Source: Malurus cyaneus samueli (lineage: Eukaryota; Chordata; Aves; Passeriformes; Maluridae). Taken from it: a DNA stretch of 64,000 nt. A model generated the notes under the pieces. The model saw only the letters and a list, made by a program, of their open reading frames with translations, was not told the origin of the DNA and searched no databases. A program made the translations under genes and the position numbers. Below, piece by piece: positions 10,485 through 22,697 of this stretch (position 1 is its first letter; every line of letters begins with the position of its first letter). The DNA lies in the NCBI GenBank assembly GCA_009741485.1, contig CM019230.1, forward strand, positions 3,622,619 through 3,686,618, written 5' to 3'.

Positions 10485-12860
10485 CAAACCCTGCAATTTA
10501 TGCCCCATACTCCCATTCCTGTGCCTTCCAAAACCTTTAGCACTTTGGGTGGTTTGGAATTGAGTTTGAATTGTGCAATTCAGGCCTAGAGCTGAGTTGG
10601 GACAGTAATTAGAAACAGATGGCACAAAAGAAGAGCTGTTTCTCTTGCAGGGATTAATGACCATCAGTTATGTGTTCTGTGCCATCCTAGAATGTCCTCC
10701 CAGCTCACATAGCTGCTGTTCCTGTCCTTGCTCTTTGTACACACCAGATTCCTTTTGTTCCCCATCATTCCACTGTTCTCCCCAACCCTCTTTGTTCCCA
10801 TCATGGCCTGTAGTTTCAGGGATCATGTTCATTGCTTTTTTACAGAGAGCAGCTTTAAGCTAAACTTACCTGTTCCTTTCCTTTTTGTGTCCTTGGATCT
10901 TTCTCAGGTCATGTGTGGGTGTGCCTCTGTGCTGGCTGAAAATTGCTTCTTTTAATCGTGAGACTGACTACTCACCCAGTGAGACCTTATTCCCTGACAG
11001 AATACTGATTATATTATAAAGGGAATCAACACCCCTGAAATGAGATAAACCCAACACCTCTTTGTAGCATGAAGTGTCTGTCAGCAACCAAAACTGATGG
11101 TAGAGCCAGATGAGCTCCTTAAGATCTCCTCATCACCTGCCTTAAGACTATCACCACAGCTAAGAATAAATTGCAATACGGCTTGCAGTACAAACTGTAT
11201 TGGTAAATATGTACCAAATATATCATGTAAGTACACATGTGAAACACATGCCTATGGCCCAGGCTGCCATCACCAGATGGCCTTATTCCATACAGACCCA
11301 TCCCTGCATCCTTTGGTGTTGCTGTAGGGTGGGATGCTCTTCTGGGAGAGCCAGCAAGCAGCAAAAGAGTTGCTGTTCCCTTAATTTCTCCAAGTAGGCT
11401 CAGTACTTGTGATAGAGATCTCCCCAGGGAGCAGGCAGTCGTGCTTGAGTTTTTTGCAGGCTTTTTGTGATCGTTTCTCTTCAAAGACTTTGGAGCTGTA
11501 GTGTAACCAAAATCAAGCTATACTTAAAGCCCCAACCGACCACCCCTCCTTTGCAGATGCGACGGCACCACTTTCTTGTCTAAAGAGAAACTGCTGTCAG
11601 GATGAGCTGCAAGGGGCAGTTTGTCCACTCACTCATGCAGGCCAGGGGTGTGAACATGGCAGATTGGTTACCAGGGGTGTGTACGTGCAGGTTGTTTCCT
11701 TGCACCACTAAAATGTATTTCTGGTGCTGGATATTTAAAAGCTTTTCATTCTGATTTCTAGGAACTTTAATTCAGAATTTATAACTATACATATCTCCAA
11801 TTCCCGGTGAAGTCAGTAGATAGGTTTTTGTGCAGAAAATGTTGAAGAAATCAGCTCTGTGGGTGGCATGCATCCAACTTCATGTTTTATTGGTCTTAAA
11901 CAAGCAGCACTGCCCTGTTGGTCGCTATTGCGTATTTCCAAGAGGCTGATATTGTGGTTTTGAGGTTTCAGGCAGGAGCCTGATTGGAAATAAGGCATAA
12001 ATAAGATGCAACAGCTGTCTACAGCCTCTTGTCCTGTGCTTGTGGGGTACAATTTCAGCAGCACAGACCTACAGTGCAGCAACATAAAGAAGGAAGTAAT
12101 AGACCAGCTTCACTCAGGACTTTCCACTCTAGAAACACAAGGGTTGGATGTTTCAAACTAGATGGCAGCTGCAATGTAACTCTCTTCAGCAACTGGGACC
12201 GTCCTGGCACTGGCCCTGGAGCCCAGTTTGGCTTAAAACTGGTAGAAGTGAGGAGAGAGTCGGACCTGCTGCCTCCTTCCTGGCAGGAATGAACTGCACC
12301 AGTTGAAGAGAAGCCTTTATTGCTGCTGAATCAGTTAGGCCTGAAAAACAGCTGTCCGTGTTTTTTTGCTGCTTGCCCTGCCATCGGGGGTGCCACCAAG
12401 CCTCTGCTGATTACAGCAGTGTGAGTTCTGAAAGCCTTGTCCTGAGGACCTGCTGGCTGTTCCCAAGATGATGCCTTGCTGCCAGAGGGAAATCACGAAT
12501 GAGCAGCAGGCTCCAATTCCTTCTTCCCTGCTGAGCAGTGGGACAGTGATCATCCTTATTTGGAGCAAAGTATAAAGTTACAAGCTAGCCCAGAGTAAGT
12601 TATTACTCAGCGCAAATGAGCCTATAATAATGTGTCCATCTGTGTTTATAGATAGGAATTTAACATGATGTTTAACCAGTTCAAATCACTGGAGCTGTCC
12701 CTGGCTGAGGACTGAGGATGATGCTGTGTGGGAGCAGGCACTCCCGGAATTCTTGGACACAAGTGAGAGAAGGCAACAGAAATCAGGAGTGAAAAGAGAC
12801 ACTTTATGCAGCTGATCCTACTGCTGTGCAGGGTTGTTTTGTGCCATGTACTTTCTTGTG
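10485..12860. other. Unique noncoding sequence, no gene seen
   Basis: Acceptor-like tracts occur (for example ending at 10650) but without convincing donors. Frames are short and mixed. No recognised repeat or RNA gene. Confidence 0.55.
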
Positions 12861-12865
12861 CTTTA

Positions 12866-13060
12866 TTGAGTTTAATTTTAAACATCCCCATTGATGGGAC
12901 TTCCTTGGTTTCCCTTGGGAACTCGTTCCTCAGCCTGCCCTAAATTTCCCTTCATCTTTATCTTAGATCTTCCCTTTTTAAAGCACACTAATGAAGTGAA
13001 ATTCTCCTTTCCCTTTTCTCTGTGTTTCTTATGATATTAAAATATATTCCTCCACACCTG
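12866..13060 (-). mobile_element. Ancient CR1/L3-like LINE remnant
   Basis: The succession TTTAATTTTAAACATCCCC, ATTGATGGGACTTCC, GGGAACTCGTTCCTCAGCC, CCTAAATTTCCCTTCATC and then TTCTTATGATAT follows the reverse complement of the CR1 3' region ('aaaacctccagtgatggag.. ggcaatttattccagtgc.. aacctaaatctccctt..'). It is highly diverged and truncated. Family assignment is from memory of the consensus. Confidence 0.5.
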
Positions 13061-13064
13061 GGTT

Positions 13065-14440
13065 GGCAGGGAGGAATTTAAATTCATTCTGCAGCCATGC
13101 TGGAGCACTGAAGAAATGCTTAACTTGATGGGAAAGGGTTTTAATAAACCCCCTTCAACTGCAGCCAGTTGTAGACTCAGAGCTTGTCTTTATAGGACAC
13201 ATCATTCAGTATTTTAGTGTATCCTGGACTATCATAGAAGAACAGTAGGAAAACATGTATTCTCCAGGATTTTCAAATATCCCAGGAGCATTCAGAGCAG
13301 AGGAGCTTTCTGCCAGGACTGTGTGTCACTAGAGCAGGGGCACGTAGGGTTCCATATCCAACCAGCACAGGGAACCTCCAGAATTGGAGCTTAGAAAGCA
13401 GCCTGCCAGTGGGTATTAACTCTTCTGTTCAACAGCTGCTTCACTGGTGGATGTTAAGTTTGTTTCACTAAAACTGCATAGAAAAAGGGAAGGTTGTATT
13501 TTCTGGTCTTCTAGACTACACTGAAAAAATCTGAAAAAAGAAATCACTGCAATTGATTGAAAGTATTTTTTTCTCATAGTCATTAATAAATCAATAAAGA
13601 TGTTTTATTTACAAGATTTTTTAATCTCATAATTTTCTTTATTAAAAGTGAACTATTGACCTGAATATTTTGAAATGAAATATTGGAATGGTTTGATTTT
13701 TCTGGATTGTGTTTTCCTATACTTTCTCCCACTCTTGAAATTTTCTTTACCAGTATTCACTGAAAAGTTACGCCTCATATTTCAGAATGGCCTGATCAGA
13801 TTTCAAAAAAAGGAGTCACATTTTTATTCTTTTTGTCCATCTCTGATTTTAATAAAAATTAAAATTTAGTTGGTTTTTTTGCATAGAGATAAAGGACCCA
13901 AGGGAATGTTGGTTTGAGCTTTGCATTTATGCATTTTCCTTTGAAAATGTCTTGGAGTGGAAGGGAAACAATGTAGGGAATAAAAGAGAACAAAGGCTCA
14001 CTGCAGAAACGAGCATGATGACAGTGCAGTGAGGCAGTTTATGAGCAGAACTGTTCAAACAGCTGGAGATTGTATTACACTGTTTATCATGTTTAAATCC
14101 GTGTCAAAATGACATATATTGTGGAAGCTTTTGTGTGAGATTGGGAACTAGGTATTACGTGAAAAAGTTAACCATATGTTATAATATTCTTCTGGGGACA
14201 AGAAATCTAGCTGAGGCTGAAGGGAAGAGTGAGTTCACCCGAGAAGTTGTGTCCTCCTGGGACAGAGGGGACGGTGTGGGCTGCATGCAAAATACATGGG
14301 TGATTTGCAGAGCTCCATGAGTCATAGAATTAATTTTACTTTTTCCCCCCGCTTTTTATCTCTTTATAAAATATCATCATGTTTGAGATGTTTTTCCTCC
14401 CTGATTGTCTAATGGGCGATGGAGGTGAGGGAGAATCAGT
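13065..14440. other. Noncoding, AT-rich 13.5-13.9 kb
   Basis: An AT-rich block near 13500-13870 with many TAATAAA and ATTAAAA strings. No gene recognised. The 64-codon frame starting at 13675 is low-complexity hydrophobic and unconvincing. Confidence 0.5.
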
Positions 14441-14444
14441 TCCT

Positions 14445-14965
14445 TCCCTTTGACATTTTCTCCTATCTGTGGCAGAGCAGGAACATACCTGAGGCTGCTG
14501 CCTGGCAGTCACATGTCTCCTTGCTATTTTCCCGAACTCAGAGAGACTTATTCTTGTCATCACATTTTGCTTGTGAGCGCTCCTAAAATTTGCAAGTCAG
14601 CAGAAGGCTGGGGCACAGCAGCGCTCCCTTGGCCTACTGGACAGATTGAATTTCACCCACTAAATATGTTTCAAACTGCGAGAATTCGAGCAGCTCACAA
14701 TTTCTATGGTCATTTGTGCTAATAAAGTTTGACAGGCTGAATGTTAATGGAAAGTAAACAGGAGAGGGGGTGCTAACAAGGTCATAATGAAGCTCACATT
14801 TAAATTGAATTGAAACGAATATACGAACGCTCATGGGAAACAGTTTGTCGTTCTCCTCTAGGCTGTAGTGCAGCATGTGGTAGCAATGGGCAGTTTGTGA
14901 GTGGCACAGCAAAAGGAAGCTATAGCTATTCTGCAAGGACAAATTAGATGTGGTTTAATGAAGAA
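14445..14965. promoter_or_regulatory. Candidate conserved noncoding element
   Basis: An AT-rich block that still carries dispersed CpGs (GCGAGAATTCGAGC, GAAACGAATATACGAACG) and many TAAT/ATTA homeodomain-type cores, with no repeat or convincing frame. That mix is typical of developmental enhancers in bird genomes. Conservation itself cannot be seen from one sequence. Confidence 0.35.
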
Positions 14966-15184
14966 AACTGACTCTAGAAAGGAGGGAAGCAGGGGAGGAT
15001 GTTTGTTTTCAGGAACCCACCAGTCGTGGCAGCTCGCTCTTGCCCTCCCACTGCTGTGACTCCCAGCAAACCACACTTATGTCTCCAGCGTGATTCCCAC
15101 TGATTTCAAAGACACAATCCTGTAGGAAATCACTGATCTTGGGTCAGATTTTACCAGATGTGAACACTTTTAAGTCCTCTTAAA

Positions 15185-15465
15185 TACTATTTTGGACGCA
15201 GGAGTGCTTCGCTTCTTGCCGGAGGGGCCTTAGCCCAGATCGGACTGGTTAGCAAAGCTTTTAAAAAGTCTCTTGCTACTGCCATGGTGAATCTTTTAAT
15301 TAGTTCTATTTTAAATAGTGGCTGAACACAGACAAACGAGTTACTTGCGTTCTCTCTCGCGCGTGCATCCAGGGAGTATGTCATAGCCAAGGAATTGGGC
15401 TGACTTATCCAAAGCTGTTGGCTCTTTCTTTCCAGGCATGCTTTCCTAATTCCAGATGGATAAGA
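15185..15465. promoter_or_regulatory. Candidate conserved noncoding element
   Basis: CpG-retaining sequence (CTCTCGCGCGTGCATCC, ACAAACGAGTTACTTGCG) next to AT-rich motifs (TTTTAATTAGTT, TATTTTAAATAG). On the minus strand a 215-codon open frame spans 15187-15834. It has no recognisable domain and mixed composition, so I do not call it a gene. Confidence 0.33.
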
Positions 15466-15839
15466 AAACAGTGGTGTGCAAGGAACCATCCCCCTCCTTC
15501 TCCTCCTCCCAACTTTGGCATAGTTGTGTTTATTGCCTGCGACTGAGGGAGTTCCAATATCCTTGCAAAGTTCTGTCTGAGGAGACCCAGCAAACACAGC
15601 ATTATTGGTGCAAAACCCTCTGTAACCATCAGATGCTTTTCCGTGACTCAAAAACATTTCAGGCTCTTTTGTAATAAATGTAAATGGCAAACCAGAGGTC
15701 AGGGATGGTCTCAAGGGCAAAGGCTGGTGTCTAATCTTTATTTTCTTTTTATGAGCTGTGGTAACAACTTTGAAGGTATGAAAGAAATCAGCAGAAATGT
15801 GAGACAAGGCAGTCTTATTAGGAAACTGGTACATAGCTT

Positions 15840-16875
15840 CTCAGACTTGTTCCTTGACCTCCTTTGAAACAGCCATGGGGCCAGGATCCTCAGATGGAGC
15901 AAAAGCATAACTGGAGCTGTGAAATTACTGTAGCAGGGATTTAATGTTTCTGTTCAGTGATAACTGTCCTTCCCCCTGCAGAAGTTTTCAGCCATTTTAG
16001 ACTTGATTTTAATATAATGGTTGTCTCCACATATTTTTCAAATTACTGTGGAGATGACAAATAGCTTGAGTTAGCACTCCTTGATATGTTCAGGAAATGG
16101 GGCCAGTTTATAAGATGAAGATTTTGGTCCTGCAGTGATCTTTAAAGTTGATCCTCCAAAATCTCCTTAGGAATCTGGGGGCAATTTTCAATTGGACTCT
16201 TGGTTGTCATTTACATTTACAAAAACAGGGGTTTCACCAGTTAAGGATCATTTGATACTGTTTGTAAGAGGGGAGATAATAGTGCCAATTTATTAATCTG
16301 AATGCTCAAGGTTTTTTAATTAATTTGCATATTTCAGTAACGCCTTGTACATTTGCATGACTTTTTGTCTTGACAACCAAAAAATGAAATCCTTTGTGTC
16401 CAAAAAGATGTTCCATTTGCCACTTCACCCCTCAGAAAATGTTTCGTTTTTGGGCTGTTGGATTTGGGTCAGAAGAACCGAGGTTTGCAAAGCTACTCGA
16501 GGAGGAGGAAATGCTGGCGCTTGCTCTGTACACTGACCAACTGGATTAGAGGCTGGGATCCAATCTGGGAGCCCAAGTTTGATCCCCTTCTGTTTAGAAG
16601 GTTTTCTAATACCCCCCTACCACACTTTCAGCCCTTTCAGGGTAGGTCGCTCACTTAGGCTCTCCCCAGTGCCCCACGCTGGGCCGTAAAGGGAAAGGAC
16701 TCTGCATCCCATGCCAGCCAGGAATGAGTGCTGTCCTCAGGCCCCTCTGCCAGCCAGAACTGGGCAGCACATTCATCCTGTGGCCAGATATTGTTTCCCA
16801 ACAAACAAATCATTTCCCAGCAAGTTTGCTGTGTCCCAGAAAGAGATTTCATCCCTTTCTTGCTGAGGCGCTGCA
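15840..16875. other. Unique noncoding sequence with an 8-bp inverted repeat
   Basis: TCTCCACA (16024-16031) and TGTGGAGA (16047-16054) form a perfect 8-bp stem around a 15-base AT-rich loop. No gene recognised in the rest. Confidence 0.5.
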
Positions 16876-17014
16876 TGCCTGCTGCAGTTGATGCTAAGTT
16901 TCCCAAACCATCCCATGCTGTTCAACCACATTAAATATTGTGCTGAAGCTAATTAAGATGACAGACTGGGAATGTTTTTATTAACTTTGCTTGCTGAATT
17001 TCCTTCCCCCCCAG

Positions 17015-17026
17015 ATCCTGGCTCTT
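17015..17026 (+). other. 12-nt microexon-like segment, speculative
   Basis: An acceptor with a C-rich tract (TTTCCTTCCCCCCCAG) ends at 17014, and a consensus donor GTAAGT starts at 17027, leaving the 12 bases ATCCTGGCTCTT. TGC motifs lie 15-25 bases upstream of the tract, as in SRRM4-dependent neural microexons. The surrounding 16890-17000 sequence is AT-rich and CNE-like. Chance pairing of splice sites is quite possible. Confidence 0.12.
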
Positions 17027-17029
17027 GTA

Positions 17030-18400
17030 AGTAACTTTCAAAAGCCTGATTCAGAGCATTTCTCTTTTACCATGTTCATGCTAGCCTGGAGGCTGACACT
17101 GGACTTAATGCTTGTGATAGTGTAAAGGAAGAGTGAACATCTTAAATGTTTAGTCTGGTTTAATCTGGAGGGATGTGGATGTGCCTGACTTGCCTTTAGA
17201 GCAGTTCCTTAAGGATGAGAAAATTGAATGTGTGACATTTAATTCTCCTTTAGCTGAGTATCAGTGCAACAGGCATTTCTGACAGGGCTCCAGACAGTGT
17301 CAACACGGTGCCAGGAGGGCTGGGGTGGGTCCTGCACTTCTTAGCTCTGCTCAGTCCCTATCAAAGGCAGAGCCTCAGTGTGTGGGGCAGTGTGCAGTGC
17401 AAACCTGGGCCAGTTTCTTGATGTGATGGTTTCTGACTTGGAATTTTCATTTTTTGGGTTCTTCATATTTTATGTGTAAAAATTCAATTGAGGAAAAATG
17501 CACTCCTGTCATACTTTAGACTGCTGGTCTGAGAATTGAATGCTCAGAAAAAAATCTGAGCTGTTTCATAAATATGTCTCAGGGACCTTTAGCTCCCTTC
17601 AGGTTGGTTCCTATGCCAGGAATAAAAGTCGCTGCAGGCCTTAAATCTGATGAAATTCTTCTGTTGCTCCTGTGTGAGGGAGTAGTTGAGTTACAGAATC
17701 TGGTCAGCCTACAAAACCTGTTCCAGTTGTTGATGAAGGGTGAGTCCTCATGAAATCATTGAGAGCCTTTTCCATTAGGATGATAAATGGTCAAGTCCTT
17801 GAAAAAATATCCTATACTTTAAAAAATGCCCTCTGAGCATCAGAGTGAATAGAGGTGAGGGCATAGAGTGTTGTGTGAGCTGCAAGTCGTGAGAGCAAAA
17901 CGGAGTCAAACACATTGGGGGACTGCTGAGGGATGGGAAAGGGATCTAAATATGACATAGAAAGTCCATTTATTTTCTTGTCACCCCAGACATATTAAGG
18001 ACTGGCACGTACCGCTGACACATAAACAAACTGTGCTCTCTTTTAGAAAATATGTGAACAGGGTTGCTCATTGTCAGTCTGGCAGGCAAAAAAATAATAA
18101 ACACAGATGTATATTGGAGAGGGGTGGAAATGCTCTGAATTCTCTCAGCTGAAATGCAGGCGTTGAGAGGAGCCGGAGGAAGGACTCTCCCTGGGTGTCT
18201 CATTGGTGGTGGCAGTGCATTGTCTGTGCTCCTCTTGCTTAAGGACTTGAGAAAATTTTGAAGAGGACCTAGCACAGTCCTTACTTCATTCATGGGCTTT
18301 TCTGTCCCTTAAAACCTACCAATTTCTTTTCCTCCTTTTTACTTCACTGCTCTGAGACTGCATAGCTATTGAAGAAAATTAATGGGTGTAAATTTAGATT
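17030..18400. other. Unique noncoding sequence, no gene seen
   Basis: No recognisable coding or repeat content. The 107-codon minus-strand frame at 17970-18293 shows no known domain. Confidence 0.5.
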
Positions 18401-18404
18401 TTGT

Positions 18405-18565
18405 TAATACTGTATGTGAAATAATTATTTTTGAAGTGACAAGAGGATACTAATCACGAATTACTTCATTAGGCAGCACTTTTAAGAGAACCCAAACCAC
18501 CACTCAAAGACGTCTAGAAATGAATGACCCAATTAGCAAGCCCTGCTGTCTGCCTTGTACCCATC
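18405..18565. promoter_or_regulatory. Candidate conserved noncoding element
   Basis: An AT-rich block with clustered homeodomain-like cores (ATAATTATTTTTG, CTAATCACGAATTACTTCATTAG, CCAATTAGC) and isolated CpGs, unbroken by repeats. This is inference only. Confidence 0.3.
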
Positions 18566-18569
18566 ACTG

Positions 18570-19780
18570 GGATGTGCTAGAATTTTTCAAGTTAAACTGT
18601 TAATGTGAGCTGTTAACTGTGTGTTGTGCTAATACTTAGAGGTCCTTGTCACAAGTTAGATCCTGTTTTGTTTATGTTTTTTTCCTGAAATGGGGGTCAG
18701 CTGTGCAAGAAGAGCCATAAACACTTTTGCTTCAAGCACATTTTTCTAGCCTCGTTGTCTGTAAAATCCCAAAAGGCAGAGATTTGTTTTGTTTTATCCA
18801 TTTTTGGATTAAATCCATTTATCCATGTTTGCAGTGGAAGAATCTTGCCTTGGTTGTGCTTGGCTAAGTCCAAAACCTCCAGAAAAAGAAAGTTTCTTTA
18901 ATACAGACAGTTGAATGTCCATAATAAGTCTGATAGTTCCCATCAGGGAATTTTCACCTGTATTTTGAGATCCAAAATAAAATTCCCTGCACACTGGTAT
19001 TTTTTGGTTTATGTCAGTGTTCAGAATTTCCCAACAAGTTCACTATCCCCATGTGTTGTATAAACAATAGGGAAAGATTCAGCCCAAGCAAGTTTGCAAT
19101 TTAAATAGAAGGCAAACTGGGAAAATTTAAGGATTCCCATTTATAAGTGATTTTCTTGGTTAAGTGTTTTGAAGGCCAACATCTACTTAGAATTTTAGTA
19201 ATGTTTAATTATCTTACAAAAATTGTAGGATCACTTTTCAGGATCTTATCATGAGTACTGTCTTAATTAGTGTTATTTGGAAAGTCCCAGCACCTAGAGT
19301 TAAGGTGTTGCATAAGACTCAGCTTTGATATAAAAAACCTCAGCAAGTTTCTTGTCTTTGTGATTTTCAGGGGAGCTTTTGAGATTAAGATGTTGAAAAA
19401 GCTGCCAATTTCTGATCTTAAAGAAGTCCGACTCACGATTTTCTTTGCCTCTAATGTTAGAAATGTTGGTAAAATGCTCCTGAGAGAAACCCAGCTGAAC
19501 ATGGGGCTCACAGATCCTTGTGTAATGGGTTTATCATTGTGCCTCAGAGTTTATTTTGCACAGAGCCATGCTGAAATGGGAGTCTCCCAGTGAAGCAAAT
19601 AAAACTATTTCAGTTCCGTTGCTCTGGTTTCCCAAGGCCTTGCTGCCCTGCACGTAGAGGAGGAGGCACATCCTGGAGGGGCACGCACTGTGTTTGGAAT
19701 CTGCCGAGTGCCAAGCCTGAGGTCTGGGAGCTCCTGAGCATGGAGAGGTGATAGCAGAGGGTCAGATTGTGCTGATCCTG
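18570..19780. other. Unique noncoding sequence, no gene seen
   Basis: Frames up to 107 codons (19270-19593, plus strand), with an opposing frame on the minus strand, but no recognisable protein. AT-rich towards 19.0-19.3 kb. Confidence 0.5.
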
Positions 19781-19784
19781 CTGC

Positions 19785-20045
19785 TCCCGGCTCATCCAGC
19801 GCTCAGCAGCCGCACGGCCCCGCGGGACGGTCTGACCCCGGCCTGGACGGGAAGCTGGCGGACGGCTCGCTGCAAGGTGTTGAGGGGAAAATAGATTAGT
19901 CTGAGACACAGTGAGTCTCAGAGCTGTCATGGTGCTTTAAAAAATAAAGCTTGAGGTAAACAAAGCAATACGCCTGCTTCCACGCAGTCTGTGGGATCGC
20001 TGCCGCCAGCCTTTCCGAGCGGCTCAGGAATTCCACCAATTTCCG
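19785..20045. promoter_or_regulatory. Small CpG-rich island
   Basis: About 12 CpGs lie within roughly 85 bases (19787-19870), with several more to 20032, in an otherwise CpG-poor neighbourhood. It could be a small unmethylated regulatory island or a mutational GC patch. No start codon with a donor, and no TATA box, stands out. Confidence 0.35.
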
Positions 20046-20409
20046 ACCCCAGCTCCTCTCTGCCTCCCAGTGTTGACCAAGGCTGCCCCTGTGGCCAGGC
20101 ACATTGGGAGCATTAACTCCTGCCCAGGGAACTGAGCCACTTCAGGAAAAAGAGCCTGGGCTTTGTCCCCAGCACAGCAGCGGGTAGGGATTGGACACAG
20201 CTGCCAGGTCCTTGCCTCCATGTCTGATCATGGCTCCTTGGCTCATTCATTGTACATTTTGTAGTTCAGATCTTTACAGTTCAAATGTGTCAAACACTAG
20301 ATCATGTCATCCTCCTGAGACAACTGGATGGGTTTTATCTTTTCTTCATTCCCGATGCTAAGACAGTGCCCTGCTGTAGCTGGGGAATGGGAACAGTCGC
20401 AGCTGCACC

Positions 20410-20765
20410 AGACTGAGGAAGTTTAGCAAATATATAACAAAGGAAAATGCTAAAGCTACAGGGAGCATAGGCCTGATCACATCACTGCTTAGTTAAAAAC
20501 TTCCAAGCGTAAATTTCCAACAGAAAATCCTTCTAAGTTTACTTTTTGGATGACGTGGTAATTGGCACTCGTGGCATGGAGTTGCCTGCCCCTCTCGGAG
20601 TTACTGCAAGGAAATGAGGATTTTCTGCCTGCCACTCAGATTTTGCAATTCTTTTATTAATTGGATTTGACCCAAGTCAGATGAAATTGAAGCTGTCCTG
20701 CCACTCATCTCCCCTTTCAGCTCTCCAAACAAGGCGTGCATGATGCGTACTTAATTTTTTTGTTT
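20410..20765. promoter_or_regulatory. Candidate conserved noncoding element
   Basis: Repeat-free sequence mixing AT-rich motifs (TTTTATTAATTGG, GCTTAGTTAAAAAC, TACTTAATTTTT) with retained CpGs (CCAAGCGTAAATTTCC, GATGACGTGGTAATTGGC, GATGCGTAC). The TGACGTGG string is CRE-like. It is among the more CNE-like blocks here, but conservation is not shown. Confidence 0.38.
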
Positions 20766-20769
20766 GTTT

Positions 20770-21255
20770 CTTGTTAAAAGGATGAATTTCTTCTTGTGTG
20801 GCACACCATGGTGAACAAAAAACATCCCCCAAGCCTAATCCTTCTCTCCAGGCTTTCTGGTTTTGTCTCCTGTAGCCAGGCTTTACCTGTTGCAGGAAAG
20901 CATGCTAGCCACTGCTCACTTCCTTGGATGGAGGAGAAGCAATTTCTGCCAGAAGAACTATAAAAATAGCATCCTCCTTAATCCCTGCTCTGATTTCCAC
21001 CATGAGTGACCGTTGGGCATGAAAATACCACTAAACTTTATAGGCAGTAAAAAATTATATATATATTATTTGAAAACCAAAAAAAAGCATGAAAAAACTG
21101 TTATGGGACCATTAAAAGCTTCATGAAGAATCCTCTTCATGTTTGCATTGGGAGTTTCAGCTGCTCTGATATGAATACTGTCTTACTGAATGCCTTACAT
21201 GACTTTTTATAGAAGATGAAGCAATTGCTTCTGAAGAGTTATTCCTAGAGCCTCT
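20770..21255. other. Unique AT-rich noncoding sequence
   Basis: No gene. A short AT dinucleotide run lies near 21055-21070. Confidence 0.5.
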
Positions 21256-21259
21256 TAAA

Positions 21260-21480
21260 ATATTGGCATTTGGGTGACAGCAGCAATTCAGTAATCGTTT
21301 TTGCCTTAAAATGGTCATATTAAACCAAATTCAACAATAAAACTTTCTTGTGGGATTTAAGCATATAATTATTAATTGCATGTTCTCTGTCGTTAGTTAA
21401 GGTTATGTTTAAAGATAAATTTTATATCTCTAAGACCAGCACCATAAATTAGATTGGCTTGAGAACTTGATGTAAATTGA
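21260..21480. promoter_or_regulatory. Candidate AT-rich conserved noncoding element
   Basis: A dense cluster of homeodomain-type cores, including ATAATTATTAATTGCATG around 21365-21382, with CAATAAAA and TCGTTAG strings nearby. No repeat signature or coding potential. Confidence 0.3.
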
Positions 21481-22182
21481 TAGAGTTTTTTAAGAGGAGT
21501 GGTACATTTCTTGTCGAAATCTCTCTCTCCCTCATTCTTTCCTCTCTTGTTTCCTAAGTGGGTTTTAGAATTTTGAAAGCATAACAAGCAAAAAAAAAAA
21601 AGAGTTTTTTTCTTCAGGAAAAATTTTAACTGAGAAATGGTCTTTTATCTAAAATTTAAACATCACTAAAAGGCATTTTTTGCTTCTAGACTGGATGTTT
21701 TACTTTTTTTTTACTGTAATTTGTCATTTAAATTCTTGTCAAAGGTTGTGGATATTTGCCTTTATAGGGAAATACCATGGACATTTTTTCATAATGCATA
21801 AATTGAAAAGGAGCATAACTGACAAGTCCATCCATTTAATATACTGCACAACTCTGACAATTTTTGCTGGAATAAACTTATGTTTTTGCCCATCCTGGAT
21901 TGTAAGACAAGCTGAGGCAGAAAGAGAGAATTTGGAACATACTCTATATATCAGAACTCTTTTTCTTTAATTGGTGTAGCTCCAAAAAGATTGAAAATAC
22001 ATCTAAATTCTTTTAAATTAGTTAATATGGAGTCATGGTTACTATGAAAATTAATGAATCAGGCTTACACCTGCTGTATTGACATAGCCAAATTCTTTCT
22101 TGATCTTGAAACTTAGCTCCACTCATGTGTCACCTGCCCATGTAACCAGATAGGTCACTCAATGCATCGTGTTATGCTGTGA

Positions 22183-22201
22183 TGAATCATGAGATGATTC
22201 A
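22183..22201. repeat. Perfect 8-bp inverted repeat
   Basis: TGAATCAT and ATGATTCA separated by GAG. A short stem that could be a palindromic factor site or chance. Confidence 0.6.
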
Positions 22202-22660
22202 AAGATCTATTTTGTGAGTGTGTTTTATAGAGAGAAGGAGCAGAAACTCAATTTAATGTCTGTTTGCCACTCATTCGCTATGAATTGATGGAGATGACAC
22301 TTATTCCCATTGGATTTTCTCTTTCAGTGCTGAACTGAGTCCCATGTGAGTGATTTTGATGTTCAGTGTCACACCCAGTGATGCAGTAGTGGTTAACACA
22401 GGGCAGCTCTCATTGGTTGCAATGGAGCTGAAATGAAAATTGAAGGATTCCTTTGATTCCTTTGACTTTCTTCATCCTGGGAGCAAAGCTGGGATGGTGG
22501 AAGCTGCAGGTGGGCCGCCCACTCTGCATTGGGAACCTTGTCAGGGAACAGAACTGCCATTCTCATCCTGAATACCTCTTATTTTCTAGCAGCCACATCA
22601 ATTTTCCTGTGCGATCACTTTTTGTCTGATGTGAAGACAACTGTCTAGACATCCCTTTAC

Positions 22661-22679
22661 AAAAAAAAAAAAAAAAAAA
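22661..22679. repeat. Poly-A run (19 A)
   Basis: Uninterrupted A19. No retroposon body or target-site duplication is recognised, so its origin is unclear. Confidence 0.8.
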
Positions 22680-22697
22680 GTCTTTTCTATCCTGTAG

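Noticed and set aside
15187..15834. 215-codon minus-strand frame as a protein-coding gene
   Set aside because: No domain, signal peptide or splice context. A frame of this length is not very unlikely across a 64-kb six-frame search. Kept only as a finding.
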